From positions 1-39,786 of the forward strand of contig DBXX01000042.1 of NCBI GenBank assembly GCA_002309675.1: DNA of 39,786 bases, given 5' to 3'. The stretch comes from Lachnospiraceae bacterium UBA1201 (GTDB lineage Bacteria > Bacillota > Clostridia > Lachnospirales > Lachnospiraceae). The notes under the pieces were generated by a model. It worked only from the letters and a program-made list of their open reading frames with translations, did no database searches and had not been told where the DNA came from. This document shows, piece by piece, positions 31,312-39,589 of the stretch (positions are counted from its first letter, which is position 1; each line of letters begins with the position of its first letter). The translations under genes were made by a program, and so were the position numbers.

Positions 31312-32599
31312 AGCCCAGCTTTTCCTGAACTATATAAAGAAAATGTTTCGCAGTCCATCCAGGATGATCTTAACATTGAGCGGACTGGTTTTGTCTGTGA
31401 TGATACTGGTTTCAGGGTTGGTTTTTTCCGAAACATACCTGAGGTCAAAAACAAAACGATTAGAACAGTATCGTGAGAATGCAGTAATTCAGGTAGAAGG
31501 GATGTATCTCTTCGATTTGTACCGTGATATATGCAGGTCTACAGATTATGCCAGAATGGACTTAATAAGTAACAAGTCCTATAAGGTCGGTGATGTTGTC
31601 GTAAACGGTAGAGATGCACATATCTATATTACTGACATATGCACTGACCGGGTAGATGTCGGTTTCTTGAATGAGGAATTAACAGGTGTCCAGAGATTTG
31701 AGTCTGAATTGGTGGTAGGCCGGCTTATAGAAGAGGATGATATTACCGAACAGAAAAAGGTGGCTGTAATCTATGATACTCTGGCAGAAGTCTTATTCGA
31801 AAAGAAGAATCCGATCGGTGAGTCTTTAGTATTTCCGGTATATGAATTAAACGAAGAACTTGGGGCCATGGAGGTTGCATATTATCAGGACCTCAAGGTT
31901 ATTGGTGTGATACGTGCGCCCCAAAGAGCTGAAGCTTATTTTGACGATAAAGATATTGGGGCCGGCGAAGAATTGAATGTTTGCTTTCCGGTATATATAC
32001 CGCTTTCGTTGAAAATAGACAAAGATGAACCGGATTCCCGAATCATGCGAGTTACAGCATATTCAAACAAAGAGGAATATTCGGAAACGGCCGAAAGAAT
32101 CGAAAGAATTGCAGCCGGTTACAGGGAAGCTGAATATAGAGTGGACTCATATTTCAGCCTGTATGCCGCTGCGAAGGATGAATTGACGACCGCGAGAGAC
32201 GGCATCTTTATTCTGGCTTTTGCCATGTTGATTATTTCCGGCATAGCCATTGCGAACACGATGTTTTTCTCGGTTAAAGAAAGAATCAATGAAATAGGCA
32301 TCAGAAAGTCGATTGGCGCGGATGATTATGATATTCTGATTCAGTTTGTTTTTGAAGGAGCTGTCTATGGTATCTTTTCAGGAATAATCGGTGTTTTGAT
32401 GTGTATGGTATTTGATCCGATAATCTATTTGGTTTTGATCAAGCGGGCTATCTGGCTTCCAGGGGTTCCGCTCTGTTTTGAGTATTCCGTAGTTTGCTTG
32501 GCAGTCAGTATAGCTGTCTTGATCAGTACGCTTGCAAGCGTGATCCCTGCGATATATGCTTCCAGAATAAAAATAGCAGAAGCGATACGCTTTGAATAG
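31301..32599 (+). CDS. MacB-like ABC permease
   Basis: A 432-residue permease with the standard MacB topology: helix ~22-44, a ~255-residue extracytoplasmic domain, then helices ~302-323, ~354-379 and ~396-420. It contains the FtsX coupling motif VKERINEIGIRKSIGA and the typical C-terminal PAIYASRIKIAEAIRFE. The ATPase is separate, so the functional unit is adaptor plus ATPase plus permease dimer. The stop codon overlaps the right copy of the 22-base repeat, and a strong terminator follows. Confidence 0.92.
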   Translation: MRYKAQLFLNYIKKMFRSPSRMILTLSGLVLSVMILVSGLVFSETYLRSKTKRLEQYRENAVIQVEGMYLFDLYRDICRSTDYARMDLISNKSYKVGDVVVNGRDAHIYITDICTDRVDVGFLNEELTGVQRFESELVVGRLIEEDDITEQKKVAVIYDTLAEVLFEKKNPIGESLVFPVYELNEELGAMEVAYYQDLKVIGVIRAPQRAEAYFDDKDIGAGEELNVCFPVYIPLSLKIDKDEPDSRIMRVTAYSNKEEYSETAERIERIAAGYREAEYRVDSYFSLYAAAKDELTTARDGIFILAFAMLIISGIAIANTMFFSVKERINEIGIRKSIGADDYDILIQFVFEGAVYGIFSGIIGVLMCMVFDPIIYLVLIKRAIWLPGVPLCFEYSVVCLAVSIAVLISTLASVIPAIYASRIKIAEAIRFE

Positions 32600-32602
32600 A
32601 AG

Positions 32603-32654
32603 AGCATTGCCCGATTTTGAGTCTTGAGATATCGTGATTCGGGCAATGCTTTTT
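32603..32654 (+). terminator. Terminator at the end of the exporter genes
   Basis: A perfect 12-bp stem (32603-32614 with 32639-32650) closing a 24-base loop, then TTTT. The left arm is part of the 22-base repeat shared with 28025-28046. Confidence 0.82.
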
Positions 32655-32662
32655 GTGTGTAT

Positions 32663-32683
32663 GAAATAGAAACGTTCTATTTC
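32663..32683 (+). repeat. Right boundary dyad of the module
   Basis: GAAATAGAA-ACG-TTCTATTTC, a 9-bp perfect dyad. The same arms (GAAATAGA, TCTATTTC) form the dyad at 28023-28048 on the other side of the module. Confidence 0.6.
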
Positions 32684-32699
32684 TGAATAGAATAATCCA

Positions 32700-32728
32700 T
32701 TGTTTTTTTCGTTGCAGGTAGGTATAAT
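32700..32728 (+). promoter_or_regulatory. Predicted promoter of the MATE gene
   Basis: Perfect -10 TATAAT (32723-32728) with -35 TTGTTT (32700-32705) at 17 bp. Transcription would begin near 32735. Confidence 0.6.
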
Positions 32729-32733
32729 ACGAT

Positions 32734-32835
32734 CATTGTCTATCAATGGGTGTACCTGCGAATGCAGGTGGATCCGAAGGGGGGCAATAATGGATCAGAT
32801 CAATGCGGGGACTGCCCCTGCGTGCCTGTGAGGAT
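32734..32835 (+). promoter_or_regulatory. Structured leader of the MATE gene
   Basis: About 105 nt of leader. Stems seen: CATTG-N5-CAATG (32734-32748), ACCTGC-GAAT-GCAGGT (32754-32769), and GGGG-ACTG-CCCC (32807-32818). The last competes with GGGGCA (32781-32786) pairing with TGCCCC (32813-32818). A further GCAGGTA at 32714-32720 could also pair with 32753-32759 in any longer transcript. Competing stems ahead of a transporter gene suggest ligand- or antibiotic-responsive control. I could not assign a known riboswitch class. Confidence 0.45.
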
Positions 32836-32841
32836 AGATAC

Positions 32842-34221
32842 ATGGAAGCAACAAAGAATAAGAAAGAAAAGAAATCCTTTTTGATAAATGAGAAGACACC
32901 GCTGATGCTGCTGGCGGGGCCGATGTTCCTGGAGATGTTTCTGAACATCCTGGTCAACAACATCGACACCATCATGCTCAGCAACTATTCGGAAAATGCG
33001 CCCGGCGCGGTCGGCAACGCGAACCAGATCCTGATGCTCATGATCCTGATGTTCAACATCATCGCGACTGCAACGTCGGTCGTGGTGGCGCAGTATCTGG
33101 GTGCGAAGCAGTATGATAAGATGAACACCATCTACTCGCTGGCGTTTATCGTGAACCTGGCTTCGGGTGTGTTCTTCAGCGTCCTGATCGTGGCAGCAAA
33201 AAATCCGATGCTGGCGCTTCTGAAGGTGCCGGAGAACATGCGCGCGGATGCCCGGACGTACATCAACATCGTCGGCGGCACGCTGTTTTTGCAGGCCTGC
33301 TACAACGTTATGCTGCAGATCCTGCGTTGCAATGGCTACTCCAAAGTCGGCATGTATATTTCAGTGGCGATCAATGTGATCAACATCGTGGGCAATTACT
33401 TCTTCCTGTACGGCCCGCTGGCATTCCTGAACCTGGGCGTTGCCGGCGCCGCGATCTCGACGGCCGTGGCCCGTGTGGTAGCCCTCGCGGCGGCCATGAT
33501 CTATTTCTACCGGAAGAAAGTCGGTAAGATCCAACTTTCGAAGCTGCGTCCCTTCCCGAAAAACCTTTTGTTCCGCATGATCCGCGTGGGCCTGCCTTCC
33601 GCGGGTGAGAACATGTCTTATACGATCTATCAGATGGTCCTGCTTTCGTTCATCAACCAGATGGGCAATGACGCCAGTAACACGAGAGTACTGTGTAACA
33701 CATTGATCGCATTTGCCATGGTGTTCTCCAACTCGGCGGCGATGGCGACGCAGATCATCACCGGTCACCTGGTCGGCGCCGGAAAGGAAGACGCGGCGTA
33801 CCGGCGCGTTTTCGCGACGCTGAAACTGACCCTGCCCATCACGGTCGGCCTGGCCACGATCAACTGGCTCATTAGCCCGTGGACCATGCAGATATTCAAG
33901 TCGAACGATACAGTGATCAAACTCGCGTTCTGGGTCATGTTCGTCGATATTTTCATCGAGATCGGCCGTTGCCTGAACATGACGTTCGTCAGCAGCCTGA
34001 AGGCGGCCGGCGACTATATGTTCCCGCTGATCGTGGGCCTGCTTACGATGTGGCTGATCGGCGTTCCCATGGGTTATGTCTGGGGCAATGTGATCGGCTT
34101 CGGCCTGGCCGGTGTCTTCATGGGCACGGCCTTTGACGAATGCATCCGCGGCCTGATCACCATGGGGCGGTGGCACAGCCGCAAGTGGACCGGTAAACGA
34201 CTGGTGGAAGAAGATAAATAA
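32842..34221 (+). CDS. MATE-family efflux transporter
   Basis: A 459-residue, 12-helix transporter of the MATE family (cation-coupled efflux of drugs or metabolites). It shows the twofold repeat with LAGPMFLEMFLNILVNNIDT near the start, an AQYLGAKQYD loop (~90) and the second-half equivalents GLPSAGENM and GHLVGAGKED. ATG 32842 is chosen over an in-frame ATG 39 bases upstream because GAGGAT precedes it by 7 bases and the length fits the family. A regulated leader lies upstream and a strong terminator downstream, so it is its own unit. G+C content rises again here compared with the exporter genes. Confidence 0.93.
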   Translation: MEATKNKKEKKSFLINEKTPLMLLAGPMFLEMFLNILVNNIDTIMLSNYSENAPGAVGNANQILMLMILMFNIIATATSVVVAQYLGAKQYDKMNTIYSLAFIVNLASGVFFSVLIVAAKNPMLALLKVPENMRADARTYINIVGGTLFLQACYNVMLQILRCNGYSKVGMYISVAINVINIVGNYFFLYGPLAFLNLGVAGAAISTAVARVVALAAAMIYFYRKKVGKIQLSKLRPFPKNLLFRMIRVGLPSAGENMSYTIYQMVLLSFINQMGNDASNTRVLCNTLIAFAMVFSNSAAMATQIITGHLVGAGKEDAAYRRVFATLKLTLPITVGLATINWLISPWTMQIFKSNDTVIKLAFWVMFVDIFIEIGRCLNMTFVSSLKAAGDYMFPLIVGLLTMWLIGVPMGYVWGNVIGFGLAGVFMGTAFDECIRGLITMGRWHSRKWTGKRLVEEDK

Positions 34222-34227
34222 ATGCAG

Positions 34228-34255
34228 AGGCAGGGAGTTTTCCCTGCCTTTTTTA
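34228..34255 (+). terminator. Intrinsic terminator after the MATE gene
   Basis: A perfect 9-bp stem (34228-34236 with 34241-34249), loop GTTT, then a T-rich run. Confidence 0.92.
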
Positions 34256-34256
34256 T

Positions 34257-34285
34257 TTGAAATTCTGCAACGAAAATGGTATGAT
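34257..34285 (+). promoter_or_regulatory. Promoter of the EF-hand/LRR gene group
   Basis: -35 TTGAAA (34257-34262), 17-bp spacer, -10 TATGAT (34280-34285) with extended TG. It starts right after the MATE terminator. Confidence 0.75.
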
Positions 34286-34335
34286 TACAGTAGTATTCGG
34301 TGTCTCCGGCACGGGAAGCAGGGAGTAGTGTGCAT

Positions 34336-35151
34336 ATGAAGAGAAAGAGCATAGCGATTATATGTGTAGCGACACTTCTGGCCGCATTTGCGGGCGGGAT
34401 CTTTTGGTTTACCCGAAGTCCCGAAAAGACGATCTCCATCGACGAGCGGAATTTTCCAGATGAGAACTTTCGGGCCTACGTTTCGGACTTCTTTGACCGG
34501 GATGACGACGGAATGCTCGATAGGAGCGAAATAAGAGCTGCCCAAATCTGTACGCCGAAAGGTCTGGAAATCTGTAGTCTAAAGGGCATCGAATGGTTGA
34601 CAGACCTAGAGTATCTGGACTGCTCCAATAATGAGTTGGAGAGTTTAGACTTGGGCAAAAACACGAAGCTGACTTATCTGCGTTGTTGCTATAATTCGAT
34701 AACAGAGTTGGAACTGAGTAATAACAAAGCATTGACCGAAGTGATATTTATCACTGTACCGTTAACGAGCTTGAATGTAAAAAACTGTACTCGTCTTCAT
34801 ACGTTGATCGTTAATGTAACTGAGTTATCGGAATTGGATGTAAGTGGGCTCGGCTCGTTGAAGGATCTGGATTGTAGTGTCGGAAAGTTGACCGACTTGA
34901 ATGTAAGCGGTTGCGCTTCGCTGGAGCGTTTGTCTTGTGGAAGAAATGAGTTGACGGAGTTGGATGTAAACGGGTGTGTAGACTTACAAACTCTCTATTG
35001 CGCTAATAATATGTTGACGCATTTGAACCTGGAAACGAATAAAGAGTTGAGGTCGCTGGACTGCTCGAACAATGCGTTGGAAGTTTTGGATCTGAGCAAT
35101 AATGTGAAATTGAGTAGCTTATCATACAAAGGCAATAAGCTGTTCAATTAG
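34336..35151 (+). CDS. EF-hand plus leucine-rich-repeat surface protein A
   Basis: A 271-residue protein. An N-terminal anchor helix (5-25) is followed by a ~45-residue module (IDERNFPDENFRAYVS) with a perfect EF-hand loop, Asp54-x-Asp56-x-Asp58-Gly59...Glu65. Then come ~9 leucine-rich repeats of ~21 residues (LxxLDCSxNxLxxLDLSxN type). The calcium loop is expected to bind Ca2+ outside the cell; the repeats suit protein or glycan binding. ATG 34336 is preferred, although the frame is open upstream and GTG 34330 is better spaced from GGGAG. First of four related genes, driven by the promoter at 34257. No wall-sorting motif was seen, so the N-terminal helix is the anchor or an uncleaved signal. 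Confidence 0.82.
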   Translation: MKRKSIAIICVATLLAAFAGGIFWFTRSPEKTISIDERNFPDENFRAYVSDFFDRDDDGMLDRSEIRAAQICTPKGLEICSLKGIEWLTDLEYLDCSNNELESLDLGKNTKLTYLRCCYNSITELELSNNKALTEVIFITVPLTSLNVKNCTRLHTLIVNVTELSELDVSGLGSLKDLDCSVGKLTDLNVSGCASLERLSCGRNELTELDVNGCVDLQTLYCANNMLTHLNLETNKELRSLDCSNNALEVLDLSNNVKLSSLSYKGNKLFN

Positions 35152-35247
35152 GATACCAGTAACTGTCCGCTTTTGGCGAAGCCTGGATCGAAATGAAGAT
35201 GCGGATCGATACGGAAACCGATTGGAAGATGCAGAGGGAGTATAACT

Positions 35248-36693
35248 ATGAAGAAAAAGAACATATGGCTTCTATGTAGCTTATGTATAGTAGTTGCGTT
35301 GGCGGTGACAGCCTTCATCTTTTGGCCTGTGAGCCAGCCGGAGCGCCCCATTACCATCGATGAGAAGAATTTTCCGGATGAGATCTTTCGGACCTATGTT
35401 TCGGAAACCTATGACATAAATCATGACGGGATCCTCAGCCCGAGCGAATGTCAGGCTGTAAAAGAATGTCTGGTGAGCCGAAAGGAGATACAAAGCTTAC
35501 GGGGTATCGAGCATTTCCCCAATCTCGAGAAGTTGGACTGCTCGTTTAACCCGCTCCGCAAGTTGAATGTCAGCAAGAATACCCATCTGAAGAGTTTGAA
35601 TATCAGAGGGGGAGATGTTACAAAAGAAAACTATGTACGATATGAGAACGGCTCGCTGGTCATGCTGAATGTGACCGGGTGTAAAGAACTGCTTGAACTT
35701 GATTGCGCGTGTAACAGTCTGATCAACCTGGATCTGAGCGGCTGTCCAAACCTGGGGTATTTAGACTGTTCATTTAATCCGCTGTGGAGTCTGGATCTGA
35801 GCGGAAAAAAGAAACTGAAGGTTTTGGACGTCTGCGGGGGAAAAATGTTAACTGCCGGAGGGGCTTTTCCGTCGATGGGCCCTTTGAGAAAGTTGAATTT
35901 GAATGGTTGCACCGCTTTGAAACGATTGGACCTTTCCTACCAATCAATCAGGGAAATGGATGTAAGCAGATTTCCGAATCTGGTGGAGCTGAGATGTAAG
36001 TATGCTCTGGAAAACGTGGATGTAAGTACGAATGCCAAACTGGAGAGGCTTTCCTGTGGCGGTAAGGCCTTCATAGACTTTGACACTCTGACCATAAACA
36101 GTAGTTCTGTTTTGAAAGAGCTGGATCTAAGTGATTGTTCTTCGTACGACCTGGATCTGAGCATGTTTCCGAATTTGGAAGTTCTGGATGTTTCTTTCAT
36201 ATCCTTAGAGAGTTTAGATCTGAGCTACACCCCCGGACTCGTGAGCCTTAGTTGCCGTTACAACTCTCTGAAGGATTTGGATCTGAGCTATACTCCAAAG
36301 TTGACTATTTTGAACTGCGATGGCAATGACCTGGGGAACCTGGACCTGAGTTATACTCCAAAGTTGACTGTTTTGGACTGCAGTAGCGATAAACTGGAGG
36401 AATTGGATCTGAGCTATACCCCGATGTTAACGGAATTGTCTTGTGTTGCAAATAAGATAGAGAGTTTGGATATCAGCGGGAATAAACTTCTGGAGACCGT
36501 TCGATGTGGCTATAACAACATGAAAGAACTGAATCTAAGCGGATGTGAGAATTTAGATTATTTGGATTGTTTGGGTAATTTACTGAAGGAACTACAACTG
36601 GACGGAATCCCCTTGAGGGACCATCTTTATGTGGATGAAAGTGTTTCTCTGATCGGTGCCGGAGAATATGTTTCTGTAACTACGTATCATTGA
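35248..36693 (+). CDS. EF-hand plus leucine-rich-repeat surface protein B
   Basis: A 481-residue protein: anchor helix (~7-27), the same IDEKNFPDEIFRTYVS module with EF loop Asp56-x-Asn58-x-Asp60-Gly61...Glu67, then ~19 leucine-rich repeats and a C-terminal cap (LYVDESVSLIGAGEYVSV). Between 36210 and 36430 the repeats share LDLSYTPxLTxLxC and are similar at DNA level, a sign of recent internal duplication. Ribosome site AGAGGGAG. It follows protein A by 96 bases with no visible promoter or terminator, so it is probably co-transcribed. Much closer to protein B' (37557) than to A. Confidence 0.82.
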   Translation: MKKKNIWLLCSLCIVVALAVTAFIFWPVSQPERPITIDEKNFPDEIFRTYVSETYDINHDGILSPSECQAVKECLVSRKEIQSLRGIEHFPNLEKLDCSFNPLRKLNVSKNTHLKSLNIRGGDVTKENYVRYENGSLVMLNVTGCKELLELDCACNSLINLDLSGCPNLGYLDCSFNPLWSLDLSGKKKLKVLDVCGGKMLTAGGAFPSMGPLRKLNLNGCTALKRLDLSYQSIREMDVSRFPNLVELRCKYALENVDVSTNAKLERLSCGGKAFIDFDTLTINSSSVLKELDLSDCSSYDLDLSMFPNLEVLDVSFISLESLDLSYTPGLVSLSCRYNSLKDLDLSYTPKLTILNCDGNDLGNLDLSYTPKLTVLDCSSDKLEELDLSYTPMLTELSCVANKIESLDISGNKLLETVRCGYNNMKELNLSGCENLDYLDCLGNLLKELQLDGIPLRDHLYVDESVSLIGAGEYVSVTTYH

Positions 36694-36779
36694 CCCGATA
36701 TAGGACATTTCACCCTTGAAAAAGGTCGGAAAAGAGTACACTATGATATATAAGTGCTGAAGCAGGGAGATGGGTGCAT

Positions 36780-37532
36780 ATGAAGAGAAAGAGCATAGCG
36801 ATTATATGTACAGCAACACTTCTGGCCGCATTAGCAGGCGGGATCTTTTGGTTTGTCCAAAGCAAAAAGACGGTTGCCATCGATGAGCGGAATTTTCCGG
36901 ATGAGAACTTTCGAACCTATGTTTCGGATCTGTATGACCGGAATGATGACGGGGTGCTCGACAGGAGCGAAATAAAGGCAGCAAAGAATTGTGCGCCGAA
37001 AAGTCTTTCTATTCGGAGCTTAGAGGGAATCGAACTGCTGACAGAGCTGGAGAGGTTGAGCTGCTACGATAACGAACTGGATCGTCTGGATATAAGTAAA
37101 AACAAAAAACTGGTCTACCTGGATGTGATGAGTAATCCTCTGACGGAGTTGGATCTAAAGAACAATCCTGAATTGACTGAGTTGAACTGCACCAATCTGC
37201 CATTGACCGGACTTGATGTAAAGAACTGTAGGAAGTTGGAAATACTGACATGCCGTAGTTGTAGTATTACGGAACTGGATATAAGCGGGCTAACTTCATT
37301 AGTGGAGGTGGATTGCGATTATGGATCGTTGACAAACTTGAAGGCGTATAACTGCTCCTCATTGAAACTGCTTAATTGTCACTATAACGTACTTACGGAC
37401 GTGGATCTGCACGGGTGTTCGGCTCTGGTAAGTTTCGATTATTCGGATAACCCGCTGACTTTTCTGGATCTGAGAGGTTGTGATCGCTTGGTACAATTTC
37501 CGACGGATGAAGGAATAACGGTTCTGAGATAG
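36780..37532 (+). CDS. EF-hand plus leucine-rich-repeat surface protein A'
   Basis: A 250-residue near-copy of protein A: the first ~22 residues and the ~20 bases before the start are almost identical (MKRKSIAIIC, AGGGAG...GTGCATATG). EF loop Asp53-x-Asn55-x-Asp57-Gly58...Glu64, then ~8 leucine-rich repeats with diverged surface residues. As in A, GTG (36774) six bases before ATG is an alternative start. The gene ends 24 bases before protein B', keeping the A-then-B order. Confidence 0.82.
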   Translation: MKRKSIAIICTATLLAALAGGIFWFVQSKKTVAIDERNFPDENFRTYVSDLYDRNDDGVLDRSEIKAAKNCAPKSLSIRSLEGIELLTELERLSCYDNELDRLDISKNKKLVYLDVMSNPLTELDLKNNPELTELNCTNLPLTGLDVKNCRKLEILTCRSCSITELDISGLTSLVEVDCDYGSLTNLKAYNCSSLKLLNCHYNVLTDVDLHGCSALVSFDYSDNPLTFLDLRGCDRLVQFPTDEGITVLR

Positions 37533-37556
37533 ACTCGCTGAACTAGGAGGAGAGCT

Positions 37557-39557
37557 ATGAAGAAAAAGATCATCCTGCCCCTGTGTATGATCGCGCTTTT
37601 GGCTTTAGCAGCCGGAATCGTATGGATCATATGCAGTAAAAAGGGGATTACCATTGCCATAGATGAACAAAACTTTCCGGATGAGAACTTTCGGGCGTAT
37701 GTTTCGGAAACCTATGATACTGATCATGACGGGATCCTTACTGCGGACGAACGGCGGGCGGTAAAGGATTGCCTGGTAAGCCAAAAGGAGATACATAGCT
37801 TACGGGGGATCGAGTATTTCCCAAATCTCGAGAAGCTGGACTGCTCGCTCATTCCGATTCGTAAGTTGAATGTCAGCAAGAATACCCACCTAAAGCATCT
37901 GCATGTAAAAGGAGCGGTCATTGCGAGAGATACCCTTGACTGGCAAGAGTACGGACCGCTGGTCATGTTGGATGTAACCGGATGTAAGGAGTTGATCGAA
38001 CTCGACTGCTCTTGCAACAGCCTGATCAATTTGGATCTGAGCGGCTGCCCGAAATTGGGATATTTAGACTGCTCGTTTAATCCTCTGATGAGTCTGGATG
38101 TGCAAGGGAAAAAGAAACTGAAGTATATGGACGTCTGCGGAGGGAAACAGATTTTTCTCGGTGGGCCTTATCCAAAGAAGGGTGAATTGAGGGAACTGGA
38201 TTTGGATGGTTGCACCTCTTTGGAACGTTTGGATCTGTCTTACCAATCGTTTAAAGAAGTGGACTTAAGCAGCTGCCCGAACTTGGTGTATATCAAAAGC
38301 GAGTATTCTGTGAAAAAACTGGATGTGAGTTCAAATCCTAAGTTGGAGAGCATTTACTGCGGCACTTCTACGTCTCTGAATATAAACCCCAGTGATGTTT
38401 TGAAAGAGCTGAGCGTAGGGTGGAGTTCCGAGGGTCCTCCGGATCCGGGTATGTTTCCGAATTTGGAATATCTGGATATAGCCGGTACTGACATAGACCA
38501 TTTGAATCTGAGCCATAATCCAAAGTTGACTACCCTCATGTGCGAATCTAACAAACTGAAAGAATTGGACCTGAGTTATACGCCGATGTTGACTACCCTC
38601 ATATGCGGATCTAACGAACTGGAAGAATTGGACCTGAGTTATACGCCGATGTTGACTACCCTCAAATGTGGAGCGAACAAACTGAAAGAATTGGATCTGA
38701 GTCCATGTCCCGCTTTGGAGGAATTGAACTGTGAAGGATTGCGCCAGAAAGAACTGGATCTAAGTCATAATCCGGCGTTAGTGGCTTTGAACTGCGGGGG
38801 GAATTATTTAAGGAGTCTGGATCTAAGTCAGGTTCCGAGGCTAAAACATTTGGATTTTCGTCAAAGTGATAACCTACAAAGCAGTCCGGATCTAAGTCAG
38901 GTTCCGGAGTTGGAATATTTGGATTGTGCCTATTGTGGTCACATCCTAAGCGATCTGGATGTGAGTGGTAACCCGAAGTTAAAGGAACTATGTTGCGATG
39001 GTAATTCGATCGAGAGTTTAGAATTGAGTGGAAATGAACTTTTGGAGATTGTTTTCTGTAGCAATAATGACATGAAAGAACTGAATCTAAGTGGGTGTAC
39101 CGCCTTGAAAGAAGTTGTGTGTTATAAAAATATGTTGAAAAAACTGGATATCGGTCAATGTCACGACCTAGAAGTTTTGTATTGTAGAGATAACGAGATA
39201 AAGGAGCTGACCCTAAGTAATAAACCCGAGTTGCGGAATGTTGAATGCTCTATCAATAGTTTAGAAACGTTGAATGTAGCTATGTGTCCAAAGTTGGAAA
39301 TACTCTCTTGCGTCTATAATCAGTTAGAGAGTCTCAATGTGAGCGGATGCGTATCCCTTAGCCAGCTAACCTGTGACGGTAACCGACTGTCTGAATTGGA
39401 TCTGAGCGAAACTCCGGCTTTGAACCTTTTGACATGCAGAAATAACCTCTTTCAGGAGTTGAACTTGAGTGGAACCCTTTCGAAAGGGTCAATCTATGTG
39501 GATGAAGGCGTTTCGTTGATCGGTGTCGGGGATGATGTTAGAATTATGGATCATTGA
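37557..39557 (+). CDS. EF-hand plus leucine-rich-repeat surface protein B'
   Basis: A 666-residue enlarged copy of protein B. It has anchor helix ~5-26, EF loop Asp54-x-Asp56-x-Asp58-Gly59...Glu65, ~26 leucine-rich repeats and the same C-terminal cap (IYVDEGVSLIGVGDDVRI). The extra ~185 residues against B are additional repeats, including three 63-base DNA repeats (38525-38713) that are nearly identical. Excellent AGGAGGAG before ATG. Growth by slipped duplication of whole repeats explains the length difference. Ligand unknown. Confidence 0.82.
   Translation: MKKKIILPLCMIALLALAAGIVWIICSKKGITIAIDEQNFPDENFRAYVSETYDTDHDGILTADERRAVKDCLVSQKEIHSLRGIEYFPNLEKLDCSLIPIRKLNVSKNTHLKHLHVKGAVIARDTLDWQEYGPLVMLDVTGCKELIELDCSCNSLINLDLSGCPKLGYLDCSFNPLMSLDVQGKKKLKYMDVCGGKQIFLGGPYPKKGELRELDLDGCTSLERLDLSYQSFKEVDLSSCPNLVYIKSEYSVKKLDVSSNPKLESIYCGTSTSLNINPSDVLKELSVGWSSEGPPDPGMFPNLEYLDIAGTDIDHLNLSHNPKLTTLMCESNKLKELDLSYTPMLTTLICGSNELEELDLSYTPMLTTLKCGANKLKELDLSPCPALEELNCEGLRQKELDLSHNPALVALNCGGNYLRSLDLSQVPRLKHLDFRQSDNLQSSPDLSQVPELEYLDCAYCGHILSDLDVSGNPKLKELCCDGNSIESLELSGNELLEIVFCSNNDMKELNLSGCTALKEVVCYKNMLKKLDIGQCHDLEVLYCRDNEIKELTLSNKPELRNVECSINSLETLNVAMCPKLEILSCVYNQLESLNVSGCVSLSQLTCDGNRLSELDLSETPALNLLTCRNNLFQELNLSGTLSKGSIYVDEGVSLIGVGDDVRIMDH
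38525..38713 (+). repeat. Three tandem 63-bp repeats inside an LRR gene
   Basis: Units begin at 38525, 38588 and 38651 with GTTGACTACCCTCA and continue through GAATTGGA(C/T)CTGAGT. Each equals one 21-residue leucine-rich repeat, so gain or loss of a unit keeps the frame. Confidence 0.9.
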
Positions 39558-39589
39558 TGGATGGTCCCTGTCTTATGTGGAGGAGACAT

